33,883 bases of DNA, from assembly GCA_017550115.1 (NCBI GenBank), contig JAFYLR010000023.1:1-33883 (forward strand), given 5' to 3'. How positions within the stretch are numbered: the first letter of the stretch is position 1; the number at the start of each line of letters is the position of its first letter. This DNA is from Clostridia bacterium. GTDB lineage: Bacteria; Bacillota; Clostridia; Oscillospirales; CAG-272. The notes under the pieces were generated by a model, which searched no databases, had not been told where the DNA came from, and was given only the letters and a program-made list of their open reading frames with translations. The position numbers and the translations under genes are program-made. Of this stretch, positions 1-8,462 are shown one piece after another.

Positions 1-359
1 ACCAGACCTCGTGTCTGGTCTTTTTCTTGGTGGGGGATGGTGGCACGAGAAGCTCTGTGAAAGAACGCAAGAAAACAAAAAAGCTTTGAAAAACGAAAAG
101 CGTTCTTTTAGCGGAAAGGCGCCTGCGCCGTCCGCAGTGGTCACGAATCCACCGTTTTCAACTACGTACCAGACCTCGTGTCTGGTCTTTTTCTTGGTGG
201 GGGATGGTGGCACGAGAAGCTCCGTGAAAGAACGCAAGAAAACAAAAAGCTTTGAAAAACGAAAAGCGTTCTTTTAGCGGAAAGGCGCCTGCGCCGTCCG
301 CTGTGGTCACGAATCCACCGTTTTCAACTACGTACCAGACCTTGTGTCTGGTCTTTTTC
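1..359. repeat. Tandem repeat array, unit of about 167 bp, two full units plus the start of a third
   Basis: Unit 1 is 1-167 and unit 2 is 168-333. They are nearly identical: one A fewer in an A-run and a few single-base differences (for example CTG/CCG near 54 and 222, GCAGTGG/GCTGTGG near 135 and 301). A third unit starts at 334 and is lost after about 26 bases. Each unit holds several inverted repeats: a terminator-like hairpin at its start, AAAGAACGC pairing with GCGTTCTTT, a GGCGC-CT-GCGCC hairpin, and GTGG/CCAC. The array may extend to the left of the window. Open reading frames across it on either strand change nothing recognisable and look spurious. Function is unknown. Confidence 0.9.
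334..359 (+). terminator. Intrinsic terminator, last of three tandem copies
   Basis: ACCAGAC and GTCTGGT form a 7-bp stem around a 5-nt loop, followed by CTTTTT. The same element begins the other two repeat units at 1-26 and 168-193, so a plus-strand transcript entering from the left would meet three terminators in a row. No gene that they serve is visible inside the window. Confidence 0.75.
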
Positions 360-377
360 GTTGTTTTCAAAACAGCA

Positions 378-406
378 TTGATTTTTTTGAGGAAGTGTGA
401 TATAAT
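378..406 (+). promoter_or_regulatory. Sigma-A type promoter for the ferritin gene
   Basis: TTGATT (378-383) and TATAAT (401-406) are separated by 17 bp, and a TGA precedes the -10 (extended -10). It lies about 57 bp before the ferritin start and just after the last repeat terminator. I see no convincing Fur or PerR box. Confidence 0.8.
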
Positions 407-463
407 TTAATCAGAATATGCAGCCTCAAGGTTGTATATTATATGAGTTAGGAGGAAATAACT

Positions 464-976
464 ATGTTAAACGCAAAAGTACACGAGCTGTTAAATCAGC
501 AGATAAACAAAGAATTCTATTCCGCATATCTCTATCTTGATTTTTCCAACTATTTTAAGGCAAAAGGACTTGACGGATTCGCTAATTGGTACATGATACA
601 GGCACAGGAGGAAAGAGATCACGCTATGCTTTTCTATACCTACCTGCAGAACGAAAATATGCCCGTCACGCTTGAGGCTATAGCAAAGCCTGATAAGGTT
701 TTTGAGGACAATATGTCGGTACTGCTCGCAGGTCTTGAGCATGAAAAATACGTAACGTCGCTGATAAACGATATATACGGTGCGGCGTATGACGTAAGAG
801 ATTTTCGCACTATGCAGTTCCTTGACTGGTTTGTAAAGGAACAGGGCGAGGAGGAGACCAACGCAAACGATCTTATTTCCAAGATGGAGCTTTTCGGCGC
901 TGATCCGAAGAGCTTGTATATGTTAAATCAGGAGCTTGCGGCAAGAGTTTATTCTGCACCGTCGCTCGTGTTATAA
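464..976 (+). CDS. ftnA: Ferritin (FtnA-like, non-haem iron storage protein)
   Basis: The 170-residue product is a cytoplasmic ferritin that oxidises Fe(II) and stores it as a ferric mineral inside a 24-subunit shell. The ferroxidase ligands fall at the same positions as in E. coli FtnA: E17, E50, H53, E94, Q127 and E130. Length is normal for bacterial ferritins. The ATG is preceded by GGAGGA (451-456) at good spacing. A rubredoxin gene follows after 24 bp, so the pair is probably co-transcribed and concerned with iron handling and oxygen or peroxide protection in an anaerobe. The alternative of a bacterioferritin is unlikely, because I see no haem-ligand methionine context and the match to the FtnA pattern is close. 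Confidence 0.95.
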   Translation: MLNAKVHELLNQQINKEFYSAYLYLDFSNYFKAKGLDGFANWYMIQAQEERDHAMLFYTYLQNENMPVTLEAIAKPDKVFEDNMSVLLAGLEHEKYVTSLINDIYGAAYDVRDFRTMQFLDWFVKEQGEEETNANDLISKMELFGADPKSLYMLNQELAARVYSAPSLVL

Positions 977-1000
977 TTAAAAATTCAGAGGTAAATTAAA

Positions 1001-1162
1001 ATGAAAAAATATGTATGTGAAGTATGCGGCTGGGAATATGACGAGGCGGCGGGAGATCCCGACAACGGCATCGCACCCGGCACGAAATTTGAAGACCTTC
1101 CCGAAGATTTCGTATGTCCTCTTTGCGGAGTAGGCAAGGATAATTTCAGCGAAAAAGAATAA
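1001..1162 (+). CDS. Rubredoxin
   Basis: A 53-residue protein with the complete rubredoxin signature: CEVCGWEYD near the N-terminus and [11 protein letters not shown] near the C-terminus. The four cysteines bind one iron atom for single-electron transfer in the cytoplasm. Length matches classical rubredoxins (52-54 residues). AGAGGT lies 8 nt before the ATG, and the gene follows ferritin at short distance with no terminator between them. In anaerobes, rubredoxin supplies electrons to peroxide- and superoxide-reducing enzymes. No such partner enzyme is encoded in this window, so its specific partner here is unknown. Confidence 0.97.
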   Translation: MKKYVCEVCGWEYDEAAGDPDNGIAPGTKFEDLPEDFVCPLCGVGKDNFSEKE

Positions 1163-1177
1163 CAAATTAAAAACGAT

Positions 1178-1212
1178 TCCCACATTATCACCCGTAAGGG
1201 AATAATGTGGGA
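1178..1212. other. Strong hairpin between rubredoxin and ZIP gene
   Basis: TCCCACATTAT (1178-1188) pairs perfectly with ATAATGTGGGA (1202-1212), and a nested CCC-GTAA-GGG forms the tip. No T-run follows on either strand, so it is not a standard intrinsic terminator. It could be an mRNA-stabilising or processing element, or a DNA operator for the metal transporter gene that starts 24 bp downstream. Confidence 0.6.
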
Positions 1213-1235
1213 TATTCGCTATAAAGGAGAGAATT

Positions 1236-1988
1236 ATGGAACTGGTTTTGATGACTGCGCTCGGAGTGGGCGGAGCGACTGTGATAGGCGCACTTATAGG
1301 ATTCATATTCAAAAAAATCTCGCATAAATTTTCTGATATAGTGCTGTCTTTTGCGGCGGGAGTCATGCTTTCTGCTGCGATTTTGGGGTTGATAATGCCC
1401 TCTCTTGAGTACGGCGGAAAATATGGACTTATCATAACCGTTGCGGGAATTTTTGCGGGAGCGTTGTGCCTAAACGTTATAGATAAATTAGTTCCGCATC
1501 TCCATAAACTTGTAGGTGCTGACATTGAGGAGCATAAAAACACAAATCTGAGCAAGGTCCTTCTGTTCGTGACCGCTATTGCCATACATAATCTGCCCGA
1601 GGGCATTGCGGCAGGTGTTGGCTTCGGCTCGGGAGACGTCTCTCAAGCTCTTATTATCGCAGGCGGTATAGCACTTCAGAATATCCCTGAGGGTATGGTA
1701 ATTATAGGGCCGATGCTGGCGGCGGGGGTCACTCCTCGCAGAACCTTTATTTGTGCGATGATGACGGGTGTTGTGGAAGTTGTTGGAACGATGATAGGTT
1801 ATTTTGCGGTGAGTATCGCTTCGGCTATTCTGCCCTTTGCTCTTGCTTTTGCGGGTGGCACAATGCTGTACGTTATCAGCGATGAAATGATACCCGAAAC
1901 TCATGCACACGGAAACGAAAGAGGTGCAACTTACGCACTTCTCGTGGGCTTTTGCATTATGCTTGTGACAGACGTTTTGCTTGGATAA
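1236..1988 (+). CDS. ZIP family divalent metal transporter
   Basis: A 250-residue integral membrane protein of the ZIP family, which moves zinc, iron or manganese into the cytoplasm. The two metal-site helices are obvious: HNLPEG (118-123) and QNIPEG (148-153). They supply the conserved His/Asn/Glu ligands of the binuclear centre. A variable, charged loop (about 92-107) precedes the first motif, and a His-rich stretch near 218-229 (ETHAHG) is typical of the GufA/ZupT-like branch. The start has AAAGGAGAG upstream at normal spacing. It follows the iron genes, which suggests a metal-homeostasis group, but substrate cannot be assigned from sequence. Confidence 0.93.
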   Translation: MELVLMTALGVGGATVIGALIGFIFKKISHKFSDIVLSFAAGVMLSAAILGLIMPSLEYGGKYGLIITVAGIFAGALCLNVIDKLVPHLHKLVGADIEEHKNTNLSKVLLFVTAIAIHNLPEGIAAGVGFGSGDVSQALIIAGGIALQNIPEGMVIIGPMLAAGVTPRRTFICAMMTGVVEVVGTMIGYFAVSIASAILPFALAFAGGTMLYVISDEMIPETHAHGNERGATYALLVGFCIMLVTDVLLG

Positions 1989-2007
1989 ATAAAATTTACA
2001 AATTTGC

Positions 2008-2039
2008 TTGTTTTTTATGAGCCCATATGGTAATATAAT
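2008..2039 (+). promoter_or_regulatory. Possible promoter for the hemolysin-III family gene
   Basis: A good -10 hexamer TATAAT is at 2034-2039. The -35 is unclear: TTGTTT at 2008-2013 gives 20 bp spacing, TTTTTA at 2012-2017 gives 16. No terminator is seen between the ZIP gene and this site, so read-through from upstream is also possible. Confidence 0.4.
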
Positions 2040-2086
2040 GCAATAGCGGCACTTTTGGGCCACAGTTTGTCACAGAGAGGTTTATT

Positions 2087-2755
2087 ATGGAAAATAGAAA
2101 TGTTATAAAAATACCTAAATATACACACGGTGAGGAAGTTTTCAACATGACTTCGCACATAGTTGGCGGAGGGATTGGCGTTGTCATAACTGCACTTTGC
2201 GTTATTTTCTCAGCACTTCACCGAAACGTTTGGGGAGTGGTGGGCAGCAGTATTTACGGAGCAACGATGATAGTTCTTTACACGATGTCGAGTATTTATC
2301 ATGGCCTGAAGCCCAATCTGACCGCCAAAAAAGTCTTTCGAGTTATCGACCATTGCTCGATATATCTGTTGATCGCGGGAACATACACGCCTATCACCCT
2401 CTGCTCGATACGAGAGGCTGACGCCGTGCTTGGCTGGATAATTTTTGGCGTTATCTGGGGAATGGCGGCATTGGGAATAACCCTTACGGCAGTTGGCCTT
2501 GAACGGTTCAAGGTCTTTTCGATGATATGCTATCTGGCGATGGGCTGGTGCGTTGTGTTTACTTGGAAAACGGCAACTCAAGCACTCGGCCCTATGGGAA
2601 CGGCGTTTATATTGCTCGGTGGCGTTGCATATACTCTCGGTGCTGTTCTTTACGGCATCGGGAAAAAGCACAAATACATTCACTCGGTTTTCCACATATT
2701 CGTTTGCATAGGCTCGATACTCCAATTTTTCGGGATATTCTTCTGCGTTATATGA
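2087..2755 (+). CDS. Hemolysin III / PAQR family membrane protein (YqfA type)
   Basis: A 222-residue seven-helix membrane protein of the HlyIII/PAQR superfamily. The family metal-site residues are present: SSIYHGL with H72, the DHCSIYLLIAGTYTP block (D88, H89), and the C-terminal HSVFH histidines. Members related to adiponectin receptors are thought to be membrane hydrolases or to affect membrane lipid state. The name hemolysin comes from one Bacillus cereus protein and does not imply toxicity here. AGAGAGG precedes the ATG. The gene converges with prfC, and the two share a terminator. Confidence 0.92.
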   Translation: MENRNVIKIPKYTHGEEVFNMTSHIVGGGIGVVITALCVIFSALHRNVWGVVGSSIYGATMIVLYTMSSIYHGLKPNLTAKKVFRVIDHCSIYLLIAGTYTPITLCSIREADAVLGWIIFGVIWGMAALGITLTAVGLERFKVFSMICYLAMGWCVVFTWKTATQALGPMGTAFILLGGVAYTLGAVLYGIGKKHKYIHSVFHIFVCIGSILQFFGIFFCVI

Positions 2756-2764
2756 TTAAAAATT

Positions 2765-2805
2765 CAAAACGACCTGTTGCTTTTTGCAACAGGTCGTTCT
2801 TTGTT
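2765..2805. terminator. Bidirectional terminator between the HlyIII gene and prfC
   Basis: ACGACCTGTTGC (2769-2780) pairs perfectly with GCAACAGGTCGT (2786-2797) around a TTTTT loop. A-rich sequence lies on the left and TCTTTGTTTT on the right, so it can stop transcripts from both converging genes. Confidence 0.9.
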
Positions 2806-4395
2806 TTACTGTCCGAATTCGACAAGCTCAAGCTTGCCCTCGTTATGCTCAAGCGTTCTTGTGATGAACCATTCGCTCTTAAAGAGCAGGAAGTTCTGAC
2901 CTCTGTAATCCTGTACCCATTCGGTCTCATATAGGTCGAGCTTTTTGGGGTCAACGTCGTTTGAAATGCGGCGGATATACTGCCAAGCAAGCGGGCGTCT
3001 GATAAATTCAACGCCGTATTCGCTCTTCATTCTTGCTTCAAGCACTTCAAATTGAAGCTCGCCTACAACGCCGACGATAACTCTCTCGTAACCCGCTTCA
3101 GGCTCGAAAAACATCTGAATAGCACCCTCTTGTGCTATCTGATTCATTCCTTTTGTAAATTGCTTACGCTTCATGCTGTCAATCTGCTCAACCATCGCAA
3201 AGCGTTCGGGGGCAAAGGTCGGAATACCCTCAAATTTTATTTTCATTGAGGGGTCGCAGACGGTGTCGCCTATAGCGAATATGCCCGGATCGAATATACC
3301 GATAATATCTCCGGCATACGCCTCATCGACAATCGTACGCTCCTGTGCCATCATCTGCTGAGGCTGTGAAAGCTTCAGCTTTTTGCCTGCCTGCACGTGT
3401 AGATATTCGCTTCCTCTCTCGAATTTTCCCGAACAGATACGCATAAATGCGATTCTGTCACGGTGAGCCTTATTCATATTAGCCTGTATCTTAAAAACAA
3501 ACGCCGAAAAACCGTCTTTGACAGGGTCAAGCGTGTCGCCTTCTGTTTTTCTTGGCAGAGGCGCGGTCGTCATTTTAAGGAAATGCTCAAGGAATGTTTC
3601 GATACCGAAATTATTGAGAGCAGAGCCGAAGAAAACGGGGCTGAGCTTTCCGTGACGCACTTTTTCAAGGTCGAAATCAAAGCAAGCCCCGTCAAGAAGC
3701 TCTATCTGCTCAACAAGCTCCTCTCTCTGATACGAGCCGATGAGCTCATCTAACTTTTCTGTGTCGCTTATCTCACATTCTATAGCTCCAAGACGTTCTC
3801 TTCCCTTATGTGCATCGGCAAATGAAAGAATACAACGCTTATCGCGGTCGTAAACCCCCTTGAAATTTACTCCGCAGCCGATAGGCCAGTTCATAGGATA
3901 TGTTCCGATTCCGAATTCTTTTTCAAGCTCGTCGATAAGGTCAAACGGGTCACGTGCCTCGTGGTCGAGCTTGTTTATAAAAGTAAATATCGGAATATCA
4001 CGCATCGCACAGACCTTGAAGAGCTTTCTTGTCTGAGGCTCGATACCCTTTGCGGCGTCTATTACCATAACGGCACTGTCTGCCGCCATAAGAGTACGGT
4101 AAGTGTCCTCCGAGAAATCCTGATGTCCGGGGGTGTCGAGTATGTTTATACAGTATCCGTCGTATTCAAACTGCATAACCGACGAGGTTATCGAGATACC
4201 TCTCTGCTTCTCCATATCCATCCAGTCGGATGTAGCGTGGCGGTCTGCCGCCTTGCCCTTTACCGAGCCTGCGGTCTGTATCGCTCCGCCGTAAAGCAAA
4301 AACTTCTCGGTAAGAGTTGTTTTACCTGCGTCGGGGTGCGAGATTATCGCAAAGGTACGTCTTCTGTTTATTTCGGTTCGTAAATCGTTTGCCAT
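2806..4395 (-). CDS. prfC: Peptide chain release factor 3 (RF3)
   Basis: A 529-residue translational GTPase that removes RF1/RF2 from the ribosome after peptide release. G1 is SHPDAGKT (19-26), G3 is DTPGH (87-91), and G4 is NKLD (141-144). The remainder matches the RF3 beta-barrel and C-terminal domains, including the late GQLQFEVL-like block (here GELQFEVLEARM). Length is typical (about 525-530). AGAGGAT precedes the ATG. It is transcribed alone from its own promoter, divergently from the yybS operon, and shares a terminator with the converging HlyIII gene. Confidence 0.97.
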   Translation of the reverse strand: MANDLRTEINRRRTFAIISHPDAGKTTLTEKFLLYGGAIQTAGSVKGKAADRHATSDWMDMEKQRGISITSSVMQFEYDGYCINILDTPGHQDFSEDTYRTLMAADSAVMVIDAAKGIEPQTRKLFKVCAMRDIPIFTFINKLDHEARDPFDLIDELEKEFGIGTYPMNWPIGCGVNFKGVYDRDKRCILSFADAHKGRERLGAIECEISDTEKLDELIGSYQREELVEQIELLDGACFDFDLEKVRHGKLSPVFFGSALNNFGIETFLEHFLKMTTAPLPRKTEGDTLDPVKDGFSAFVFKIQANMNKAHRDRIAFMRICSGKFERGSEYLHVQAGKKLKLSQPQQMMAQERTIVDEAYAGDIIGIFDPGIFAIGDTVCDPSMKIKFEGIPTFAPERFAMVEQIDSMKRKQFTKGMNQIAQEGAIQMFFEPEAGYERVIVGVVGELQFEVLEARMKSEYGVEFIRRPLAWQYIRRISNDVDPKKLDLYETEWVQDYRGQNFLLFKSEWFITRTLEHNEGKLELVEFGQ

Positions 4396-4429
4396 ATTTA
4401 TATCCTCTTAAAAAGCTGTTATCCTTTCT

Positions 4430-4458
4430 ATTTTACCACATTTTTTTGCTTCTTACAA
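4430..4458 (-). promoter_or_regulatory. Promoter for prfC
   Basis: On the minus strand, TTGTAA (4458-4453) and TAAAAT (4435-4430) are 17 bp apart, with TGG before the -10. It lies about 35 bp upstream of the prfC start. Confidence 0.75.
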
Positions 4459-4519
4459 GTCCTTTGTGCTTTTTTTGTACACGATTCTTTTGCTATATAT
4501 ATAATATTTAATTAACTAT

Positions 4520-4548
4520 TTGACAAATGTTATATACTATGGTATAAT
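4520..4548 (+). promoter_or_regulatory. Near-perfect sigma-A promoter for the yybS-to-ftsH operon
   Basis: TTGACA (4520-4525), 17 bp, then TATAAT (4543-4548), preceded by TGG (extended -10). This matches full consensus at both hexamers. Just downstream, AATAATA (4551-4557) and TATTATT (4566-4572) form an inverted repeat inside the early transcribed region, a possible operator or short 5' stem. The divergent prfC promoter is about 60 bp away. Confidence 0.9.
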
Positions 4549-4594
4549 AAAATAATAATATGGAGTATTATTCTTATTTTGTCGGAGGCGTCCG

Positions 4595-5722
4595 TTGAAT
4601 TCAGATAATTTTAACAACAACTTAAATCAAAACGATGATTCGGGCATCAAAAATACACACGGGAATAAACCCGAATTACCCCAAAATCTTTCGAGGAAAC
4701 AGAGAGTTTTGTTTGTCTCAGGTGCTGCGATATTTATGCTCGTGTGCTCTATTATAAACATTTCAGGTATATTGTCAGGGACCTCTGATGCCCTGATACG
4801 CTCGGGCTCTACGTCTATGCTCATTTATGCTATAGTCGGCGGCGTTTGTGCATTGCTTACCTTAGACTGCCCGAAGCTTGCGGCGATTCCGCCGCTGCTT
4901 TCGCTTGTCGCATCACTTGTTATCTTTTTTGTCAGAGACGGAGAATTGTCAGCGGAGGTTGTCCTTGTAGCTGTGTCGTCGCTTTCCCCTGCCGTTTGCG
5001 GTGTTATCATAGCTGTCTCGATGAAAAAAGGCGCGAGGAGAAGCGGTGCTATTCTTGCGGGGGCCGTGGCTTTAGCCTTATTTGGTGCAGTTATGTTTTG
5101 CGTTGGAAGTCTTCTTTTGGGGCAAAGCATCGACGTTGGGCAGATTCTGGATGCTGTGGAAAACACAAGACAAGAGCTTATAAACTATCTTGCCCAGAGC
5201 ACGACGGAACTTTCCGAGATGTTGGGAAGTGACGTGTCGGGACTTGATTTTGAGAGCGTTGTAAATTCTGTTTTCAATATGCTTCCTGCACTTGTGGTGC
5301 TGACATTTGCTTTATATTCTTTTGTTGCACAGCTTTCCTTGATTGTACTCTGCAGAATGTGCGGTCTTTACCATAGGCTTGAGAAAAAGGACACCGGATT
5401 TTCAGTCACAGTGCCAACTGCTATTATTTACGCAGCAACTGCCCTGATTCCGATTTTTATTCCTTCAGAGTATGGGGTTGTGGGAACTGTCTTTGAAAAC
5501 TTGAATATGATACTTCTCCCGTCACTTGCATTTACGGGACTTATGTCATTTTTGCCGAGACGAGATGGGAATGTTGTTAGAATCGGCTGCTTCCCTCTTG
5601 TTATACTCGTAATTCTTTTGATAACGATACCGAGTATCGCGGTTTTGTTACTTGCTGTCATGGGAACTGTCGGCACGTTGAGGGCTGCGTACAGAGAAAT
5701 AAAAAACAACAAATCCAACTGA
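4595..5722 (+). CDS. yybS: YybS-like DUF2232 multi-pass membrane protein
   Basis: A 375-residue membrane protein with a hydrophilic, Asn-rich N-terminus (about 1-35) and roughly eight hydrophobic segments. One soluble loop (about 190-220, Glu/Ser rich) sits mid-protein. I assign it to the YybS/DUF2232 family mainly from gene order: in Bacillus, yybS-gdpP-rplI-dnaB is the conserved arrangement, and the same order is seen here. The start is TTG at 4595, six nt after GGAGG (4584-4588); no ATG is better placed. The biochemical role of the family is unknown. Sequence conservation is too weak by eye to exclude another membrane family. Confidence 0.75.
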   Translation: MNSDNFNNNLNQNDDSGIKNTHGNKPELPQNLSRKQRVLFVSGAAIFMLVCSIINISGILSGTSDALIRSGSTSMLIYAIVGGVCALLTLDCPKLAAIPPLLSLVASLVIFFVRDGELSAEVVLVAVSSLSPAVCGVIIAVSMKKGARRSGAILAGAVALALFGAVMFCVGSLLLGQSIDVGQILDAVENTRQELINYLAQSTTELSEMLGSDVSGLDFESVVNSVFNMLPALVVLTFALYSFVAQLSLIVLCRMCGLYHRLEKKDTGFSVTVPTAIIYAATALIPIFIPSEYGVVGTVFENLNMILLPSLAFTGLMSFLPRRDGNVVRIGCFPLVILVILLITIPSIAVLLLAVMGTVGTLRAAYREIKNNKSN

Positions 5723-5773
5723 TATATTTCGGTGGCAAAGTAAAATTTGCCGCACAAGAAGGAGGAGTTTAAT

Positions 5774-7936
5774 ATGAATCAAGATAATGATAAAAGCCGT
5801 ATAGGCGGCGAGGACGTCCAGAAAAGAATGCCGACGAAGGAAAAAGAGCAAAAGAACGGGTATTTTAACTATCCGCTTGCCTTTATTCTTTGCCTGAGTG
5901 TTACTATTGTCACGCTGTGCGTTGTCGGGGTATTGATATTAAGTGCCAAAGCAAATCCCGTTTCTACTTTTATCTGGGCAACGGTTATATACGTTCTTGC
6001 AGTAGCGTCAATCGTTTCGGCAATCGGCATTTTCGGCCGTTCGGTCGCAAGACACGAAACAATACTTCACCGCTTTGATAAAATGCTTGACAGCATGGTG
6101 TTCCCTTACATCATTACCAACAAAAACGGTATTATAGTTAAGTACAACAGTGCCGCACGTTCTCTTTTTGAAAAGAAACTGATACCCTTTATGCCGAATA
6201 TAAGTGAGGTTCTGCCTTTTCTTACGCCCGAAATAATAAAAGCTTCGGTTAGAGAGAGAGTAGAGCTTCAGCAAAAAACGGGGGAGGTTGAGGGAGAGAC
6301 CAGATATATAATCGCCCAAAGCACAGAGACCATTATAGGTGACGCAAAAAAGACAGCAGACCCGACAAAAGGAGCTTATTATCTGACGACCTTGGTCGAT
6401 ATTACAGATGAGAAGAACCGTCTTGTCACGGTGGCAAAGCGACTGGAAAATGAAACGGTCGCGGTCGGCAGAGTAGAGATAGACGACCTTAAGGCGTTCT
6501 CTCTGTCCTCGGGAATATCCGAAAAAGAGGCGTCCGATAAGGTAAGAGATATATTGACCGACTGGACTTTGCACCAAAAGGGACTTATATACGAGCCGGA
6601 GACGAGAAAATTTATAATTATGATACCGCACAGCTCTCTTGCCGCTTGTATAAAAGAAAAATTCCCTCTGCTTGATACGATAAGAGAGGCGGTTTCGACA
6701 AAAGAGGACGAGCTTACCATTTCAATGGGTATCTCGGCAACGGGAGAAACGCTTTCCGAGCGTTTAAGAAACGCCGACGTTGCGTTTGAGCAGCGAAAGG
6801 GCGGAAATAAGGCTATCATAAACACGGCGGGAGAGCTGACCTTCTTTGGAAGAGACAGACGTCGCCAGGGTACTCAGGGCGGTGCCGAATACCGCAGAAT
6901 AGGACATACTCTGCGTCGTTTGATAAATGAAAGCGGAAACGTTCTGATAATGGGACACCGTCTGCCTGACTATGACAGCATCGGAAGTGCGATTGGCGTA
7001 GCGAAGCTTGCCGCAGAGCTCAGAAAAGATTGGCATATCGTAATCGACGACCAATCGAATGAAAATTTTGCGTGTCTTACCGAGGACATAAGAGCTCGCG
7101 CGGAATACGAGGGTGCATTTATAGGTGAGGCGGAAGCGCTCAAGATGGCAAGAAGCAATACGCTTCTTATCGTGACCGACGTAAACGCGGCTTCCAAGAT
7201 GGAGAGCCCCGAGCTTTACCGTATTATTCGTGAGGTAACGGGTGGCAAAACGGTAATAATAGACCACCATGAAAAGAATGAAAATACGGCTCCGTCTGAT
7301 TTTGAATATATTGACGCGTCAGCTTCTTCTGCATCCGAGATAATTTCGGGAGTTCTTGAGCTTTCGCTCTTGCGTTCAAAACTGACAAGTGAGGAAGCAA
7401 CGATCCTCCTTGCAGGTATTATGCTTGATACGAAAAACTTCACGCAGTACGCAGGAACAAAGACCTATGCTGCGGCAGAGTATCTCAGTCGAGCGTCGGG
7501 AAGTGCGGAGAAGGCGAAGCGGTTCTTTGAAGCGGATTTTGAGACCTTTTCGGCGGAATACACTCTCGGCTCATCGCTTACCCTGCTCTCGTCGGGCAGG
7601 ATAGCAATATGCTCAGGCAGAGGGCCGAGTGATGAAACTAAAGCAAAAATAGTTATCGGCAGAGTTGCGGACAGACTTCTTCAGATGAAGGGGGTACTTG
7701 CATCGGTAGTTATTGCCGAAAACAACGGACGCATTAACGCAAGTGCACGTTCAAACAACAATATCGTAAACTGCACCGAGCTTCTTGCAGGACTTGGCGG
7801 CGGTAATTTTAATAACGCGGGAGCGAGCTCGTCAGAGATGTCGCCCTCAGAATTTTTAAGTATAGTTAAAGACAATATAAACCGATTTATGAATGAGCAA
7901 CTTGACGGCGGCTCGTCGGAGAAGACAGAAGACTGA
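5774..7936 (+). CDS. gdpP: Cyclic-di-AMP phosphodiesterase GdpP
   Basis: A 720-residue membrane-bound phosphodiesterase that degrades c-di-AMP. Order: two transmembrane helices (about 25-80), a PAS-like sensor region (about 90-210), a degenerate GGDEF domain (about 220-365), then DHH and DHHA1 domains. Metal-site residues are present: H395, D399, D401, D469, and the DHH at 497-499. One oddity is in the DHHA1 glycine motif, where GGGH would be expected but GGGN (N678) is seen. I chose ATG 5774 because GGAGGAG (5761-5767) is placed correctly for it; a TTG at 5747 would add nine residues with no ribosome site. It sits between yybS and rplI as in Bacillus. Confidence 0.95.
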   Translation: MNQDNDKSRIGGEDVQKRMPTKEKEQKNGYFNYPLAFILCLSVTIVTLCVVGVLILSAKANPVSTFIWATVIYVLAVASIVSAIGIFGRSVARHETILHRFDKMLDSMVFPYIITNKNGIIVKYNSAARSLFEKKLIPFMPNISEVLPFLTPEIIKASVRERVELQQKTGEVEGETRYIIAQSTETIIGDAKKTADPTKGAYYLTTLVDITDEKNRLVTVAKRLENETVAVGRVEIDDLKAFSLSSGISEKEASDKVRDILTDWTLHQKGLIYEPETRKFIIMIPHSSLAACIKEKFPLLDTIREAVSTKEDELTISMGISATGETLSERLRNADVAFEQRKGGNKAIINTAGELTFFGRDRRRQGTQGGAEYRRIGHTLRRLINESGNVLIMGHRLPDYDSIGSAIGVAKLAAELRKDWHIVIDDQSNENFACLTEDIRARAEYEGAFIGEAEALKMARSNTLLIVTDVNAASKMESPELYRIIREVTGGKTVIIDHHEKNENTAPSDFEYIDASASSASEIISGVLELSLLRSKLTSEEATILLAGIMLDTKNFTQYAGTKTYAAAEYLSRASGSAEKAKRFFEADFETFSAEYTLGSSLTLLSSGRIAICSGRGPSDETKAKIVIGRVADRLLQMKGVLASVVIAENNGRINASARSNNNIVNCTELLAGLGGGNFNNAGASSSEMSPSEFLSIVKDNINRFMNEQLDGGSSEKTED

Positions 7937-7963
7937 CAATAACAGAGAAAGGAAATATAAGAG

Positions 7964-8410
7964 ATGAAAGTTATTCTTACTCAAGACGTTAAGGCACAAG
8001 GAAAAAAGGGACAGATGATAGAAGTTTCCGACGGTTACGGACGCAATTACCTTATCGCAAAGGGCTTGGCTATCCCTGCTGATAATAAGGCTGTGAACGA
8101 AATGAAGAACCGCGAGGCTTCCCGTTTGCATAAAATCGAGGTTGAAAAGCAGGAAGCAAGAGATATTGCCGCAAAGCTGGAGGGTATTCTCGTTAAATTC
8201 ACGGCAACGGCAGGAGGCGACGGACGTCTTTACGGCTCTGTTACCTCAAAGGATATCGCAGAGGAGCTTGAAAAGTCGCACGGTATTGCACTTGACAAGA
8301 GAAAGATAGTTCTCCCCGATCCGCTCAAGGCTTTTGGCTCTTACACAGTTGACGTTAAGCTCTATCCTGAGATTACGGGAAAGATCAACGTAATGATCAC
8401 TCAAAAATAA
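7964..8410 (+). CDS. rplI: 50S ribosomal protein L9
   Basis: A 148-residue L9 with the conserved N-terminal RNA-binding domain (MKVILTQDVK, then GYGRNYLIAKGLA), a long central helix (about 45-75), and the C-terminal domain ending in an IT-KINV-type strand. L9 binds 23S rRNA near the L1 stalk and helps restrain frameshifting. AAAGGA precedes the ATG, 27 bp after gdpP. Position between gdpP and dnaB is the standard Firmicutes arrangement. Confidence 0.97.
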   Translation: MKVILTQDVKAQGKKGQMIEVSDGYGRNYLIAKGLAIPADNKAVNEMKNREASRLHKIEVEKQEARDIAAKLEGILVKFTATAGGDGRLYGSVTSKDIAEELEKSHGIALDKRKIVLPDPLKAFGSYTVDVKLYPEITGKINVMITQK

Positions 8411-8462
8411 TTATAGTTTTTTATACAAAAAAGGACATAATAAATATTAAAGGATTTTAACA

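Noticed and set aside
11..370. Reading frames on both strands across the tandem repeat (88 and 70 residues)
   Set aside because: They run through terminator hairpins and repeat joins, have no ribosome site or recognisable domain, and arise from a duplicated noncoding unit.
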